Below the pieces are notes generated by a model. That model searched no databases. It had not been told where the DNA came from and saw only the letters and a program-made list of their open reading frames with translations. The position numbers and the translations under genes were made by a program. Below, piece after piece: positions 5,913 to 8,259 of a stretch of 8,259 nt of DNA. Every line of letters starts with the position of its first letter. Within the stretch, counting starts at the first letter, position 1. Origin of the DNA: Clostridium sp. (GTDB lineage: Bacteria > Bacillota_A > Clostridia > Lachnospirales > Lachnospiraceae); the NCBI GenBank assembly GCA_023666975.1, contig JAMPAW010000151.1, forward strand, positions 1 to 8,259. The letters run 5' to 3'.

Positions 5913-7595
5913 ATGGGTAAGAAAAATAAAATATCAAATAATTTTGCAGTACAGGCGACAATTTTAGTCGGAGCAAGTATTGCAGCAAAGATTATCGGAA
6001 TGATATATAACATTCCTTTTGCCAATATGCTAAGCCCTAATGCCAATGGTTATTATGGCGGTGCCCAGACGGTATACTCAACTATCCTGCTGATAGCGAC
6101 GTTCAGTATTCCGGCAGCGGTATCCAAGATTATGTCGGAACGGATTGAGAAGGGCGAATATCGCAATGTAAAGCGCATTTTCAACGTGTCGATGATCTAT
6201 GTGCTGGTGGTCGGGGGGATTGCCGCTTTAGTGGCATACTTTGGCGCTCCCTATTTTGTGACGGAGAACACGGTGCTTTCTTTAAGAGTTCTGGCACCGA
6301 CGATATTCCTTTCCGGCTTTTTGAGCGTGTACCGCGGTTATTTCCAGGCATATGGAAATATGGTTCCCACATCTGTTTCACAAATCATCGACCAGTTGTT
6401 TAATGCCGTGTTTACCATTGCGGCAGCATTTATCCTGATGAAATGGGCGCAGGCAAACGGATACGGTGCGGGAACGGACCGATACGATATGCTTGGGGCA
6501 GCAGGAGGAACGCTTGGCACCGGAGCGGGAGTACTGGCCGGTCTCATCTATATGACGTGGCTGTTTAGAAGGGACAGAAAGGAACTGCAGGCCAAAATGC
6601 AGTCCGACAATACTGAGAGCATAATGACTTATAAAGAGGTATTAAAGCTTTTGCTGATGATTGCAACGCCGATTATTCTCAGTTCCTTTATCTATAATGT
6701 CAATGTAACGGTAGATATGAAGATATACCAGAATATCATGAAGCATATGGGTATGGGGAAAGATGTGATAGACGGAAATTATGGTCTTTATAATCGTATG
6801 TATCTCGTATTGGCCAATGTCCCCATTGCCATGGCGGCAGCGGTGGCATCAGCGGTTATTCCGCGTGTGTCCATGGCATATGCGTCAGGGGATAAGGAAA
6901 TCTGCCGGCATAGGATAACGCAGTCCCTGCAGTTTGTTATGATAACCACAATTCCTTGTGCCGTGGGCTTCGCCGTATTGGGGAAACCGATTGTAAAACT
7001 GTTGTACTACAGCCTTTCTGATGCGTATACACATATGGTTACCGTTATGCTGTTGTTAGGAGCATTTTCCATTGTACTCTACGGCATATCCAGTGTGCTA
7101 AACAGTGTTTTGCAGGGGGTTGGCAAGGTAAATGTTCCGGTTATCAGCTCTGCCGTTGCGCTTGTCCTTCACCTGTTTTTGCTTGTTCCCTGTATCGTGG
7201 TTTTCCGGTTGGGAATCTATTCACTGGTACTGGCAACAGCTTTCTATGCGATAATTGTAGTGGTACTGAATTATCATTTCATCAAAAAATATCTTGGGTT
7301 TAACATGGAGTGGAGGCAGACAGTTGGCGTTCCGCTGCTTTCAGCTCTTGTCATGGGAGGAGCAGCGGTTTTGATGTATAAGGGCCTGAACATTGTCTTT
7401 CACATGGCAATGGGAGAGCGGCTGAGTAATGCAGTGGCTGTGTTGATTGCCATTTTGTTTGCCGTATGCGTATATTTCACGGCAATGATCAAAATCGGTG
7501 GATATACGGAAGAATGGCTTATGGCGTTTCCGAAGGGAGTGATTCTGGTAAAATTCGCAAAGAAAATACATTTACTGGCAGATAGAAACATATAG
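5913..7595 (+). CDS. MOP-superfamily flippase (polysaccharide biosynthesis / MurJ-SpoVB-like)
   Basis: The 560-residue product is a polytopic membrane protein with many hydrophobic segments, consistent with about 14 membrane helices. The N-terminus reads FAVQATILVGASIAAKIIGM, followed by NANGYYGGAQTVYS and then FSIPAAVSKIMSERIEKG, the signature pattern of the PST/SpoVB/YtgP branch. Members move lipid-linked cell-wall or polysaccharide precursors across the membrane; Bacillus YtgP is a lipid II flippase (MurJ). Whether this copy handles lipid II, spore-cortex precursors or another polysaccharide cannot be told from sequence alone. I place the start at 5913 (GGAGA at 5902-5906; the protein then begins MGKKNKISNN); a GTG at 5850 lies in frame but adds 21 residues without a good ribosome binding site. 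It is followed 11 bases later by the beta-CASP gene, so the two are probably co-transcribed. Confidence 0.88.
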   Translation: MGKKNKISNNFAVQATILVGASIAAKIIGMIYNIPFANMLSPNANGYYGGAQTVYSTILLIATFSIPAAVSKIMSERIEKGEYRNVKRIFNVSMIYVLVVGGIAALVAYFGAPYFVTENTVLSLRVLAPTIFLSGFLSVYRGYFQAYGNMVPTSVSQIIDQLFNAVFTIAAAFILMKWAQANGYGAGTDRYDMLGAAGGTLGTGAGVLAGLIYMTWLFRRDRKELQAKMQSDNTESIMTYKEVLKLLLMIATPIILSSFIYNVNVTVDMKIYQNIMKHMGMGKDVIDGNYGLYNRMYLVLANVPIAMAAAVASAVIPRVSMAYASGDKEICRHRITQSLQFVMITTIPCAVGFAVLGKPIVKLLYYSLSDAYTHMVTVMLLLGAFSIVLYGISSVLNSVLQGVGKVNVPVISSAVALVLHLFLLVPCIVVFRLGIYSLVLATAFYAIIVVVLNYHFIKKYLGFNMEWRQTVGVPLLSALVMGGAAVLMYKGLNIVFHMAMGERLSNAVAVLIAILFAVCVYFTAMIKIGGYTEEWLMAFPKGVILVKFAKKIHLLADRNI

Positions 7596-7600
7596 GAGGG
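7594..7600 (+). promoter_or_regulatory. Ribosome binding site overlapping the flippase stop
   Basis: AGGAGGG starts on the second base of the flippase TAG stop (7593-7595) and is 6 bases from the ATG at 7607. This packing suggests coupled translation of the two genes. A GTG at 7604 is a less likely start. Confidence 0.75.
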
Positions 7601-7606
7601 ATTGTG

Positions 7607-8259
7607 ATGAAACTAATATTTATTGGGGCAGATCATGAAGTAACCGGAAGCTGCCACTGTCTGCAGGCATGTGGCAGGAATATTTTAATTGACTGTGGTA
7701 TGGAACAGGGCCAAGATGTCTATGAGAATCAGGAACTTCCTGTGAAGGCATCGGAGGTGGATTATATTCTGCTGACACATGCGCATATTGACCATAGCGG
7801 GCTGCTGCCGTTAATGTATGCGCGGGGCTTCAGGGGGCAGGTATATACGACAAAGGCTACCACCGATTTATGCGGAATCATGCTCAGAGACAGTGCGCAT
7901 ATACAGGAATTTGAAGCGGAGTGGCACAACCGTAAGGCAAAGCGTGCCGGTGTTGAGGAATACGCACCGTTATACAGCATGAATGATGCCATTGGCGTAC
8001 TGGAGCATTTTGTACCCTGTGAGTATGACAAAATGATCGAGCTGACACCGGAGCTGAAAGTGCGGTTTTCCGATGTGGGACATCTGCTTGGGTCGGCGAG
8101 TATCGAAATTTGGATGACCGAAGGAGAGATTTCCAAGAAGATTGTTTTTTCGGGAGATATCGGTAACATTAATCAGCCGATTATCAAGGACCCGCAGTAT
8201 CTCAAGGAGGCGGACTATGTGGTGATGGAATCCACTTACGGGGATCGAAGCCACGGGCC
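7607..8259 (+). CDS. Beta-CASP metallo-beta-lactamase-fold hydrolase (3' end outside the window)
   Basis: The first 217 residues are present and the frame is open to the end of the window; family members run to roughly 530 residues. The N-terminal motif is FIGADHEVTGSCHCLQ (residues 5-20). The zinc-binding motif THAHIDHSG puts His58, His60, Asp62 and His63 in place. His159 in DVGHLLGSAS and Asp184 in FSGDIGN are the further metal ligands. ESTYGDR at 208-214 marks the transition into the beta-CASP domain. These features match the YSH1/CPSF-73-like group (COG1236-type) of RNA-processing exo/endonucleases rather than simple lactamases or glyoxalases. Predicted role: cytoplasmic nuclease acting on RNA. 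The specific RNA and the C-terminal KH-like or RNA-specificity region are not visible here. It shares an operon with the flippase. Confidence 0.9.
   Translation, partial: MKLIFIGADHEVTGSCHCLQACGRNILIDCGMEQGQDVYENQELPVKASEVDYILLTHAHIDHSGLLPLMYARGFRGQVYTTKATTDLCGIMLRDSAHIQEFEAEWHNRKAKRAGVEEYAPLYSMNDAIGVLEHFVPCEYDKMIELTPELKVRFSDVGHLLGSASIEIWMTEGEISKKIVFSGDIGNINQPIIKDPQYLKEADYVVMESTYGDRSHG

Noticed and set aside
7762..8254. Two minus-strand open frames opposite the beta-CASP gene
   Set aside because: The plus strand encodes an intact metallo-hydrolase with all motifs; the antisense frames have no support.

Overview
The window looks like chromosomal DNA from a Gram-positive Clostridia bacterium, most likely Lachnospiraceae. 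The evidence is strong AGGAGG-type ribosome binding sites, sigma-A promoters with 17-bp spacers, moderate GC with very AT-rich promoter regions, and protein families typical of that group (XRE regulator with an LSPKE-type C-terminus, secreted transglutaminase-fold protein, aconitase-family hydratase, NHTDH-type galactokinase homologue, MurJ/SpoVB-like flippase, beta-CASP metallo-hydrolase). The assignment is inferred from protein style, not from a marker gene.

Layout. Bases 1-50 hold an imperfect palindrome that runs to the window edge. A minus-strand XRE regulator (74-418) ends in a hairpin that contains its stop codon. It is divergent from a 60-residue helix-turn-helix protein (593-775). 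The AT-rich gap between them carries two face-away promoters and a perfect 9-bp-arm palindrome lying between the -35 and -10 of the rightward one, so the pair looks like a small self-contained regulatory switch. After a clear terminator (787-815) comes a secreted transglutaminase-fold protein (995-1837) with a structured leader. A near-consensus promoter (1864-1892) then drives a large aconitase-family hydratase (1941-4223).

The 223-bp gap 4224-4446 is full of inverted repeats and short direct repeats. It precedes a galactokinase-family GHMP kinase (4447-5727) whose sugar-binding signature departs from ordinary GalK, and which ends in a terminator (5757-5798). A new promoter (5800-5828) starts an operon of a MOP-superfamily lipid-linked oligosaccharide or lipid II flippase (5913-7595) and a beta-CASP metallo-beta-lactamase-fold protein (7607 to the end, truncated by the window). 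The ribosome binding site of the second gene overlaps the stop codon of the first.

The genes mostly form independent transcription units: regulator pair, transglutaminase, hydratase, kinase, and flippase/nuclease-like pair. I see no CRISPR array, transposase, tRNA or rRNA, and no convincing multi-gene novel system. The points worth a second look are the divergent HTH switch, the leader palindrome of the transglutaminase, the repeat-rich hydratase-kinase gap and the altered kinase and hydratase active-site motifs. No gene-free stretch exceeds 300 bases.
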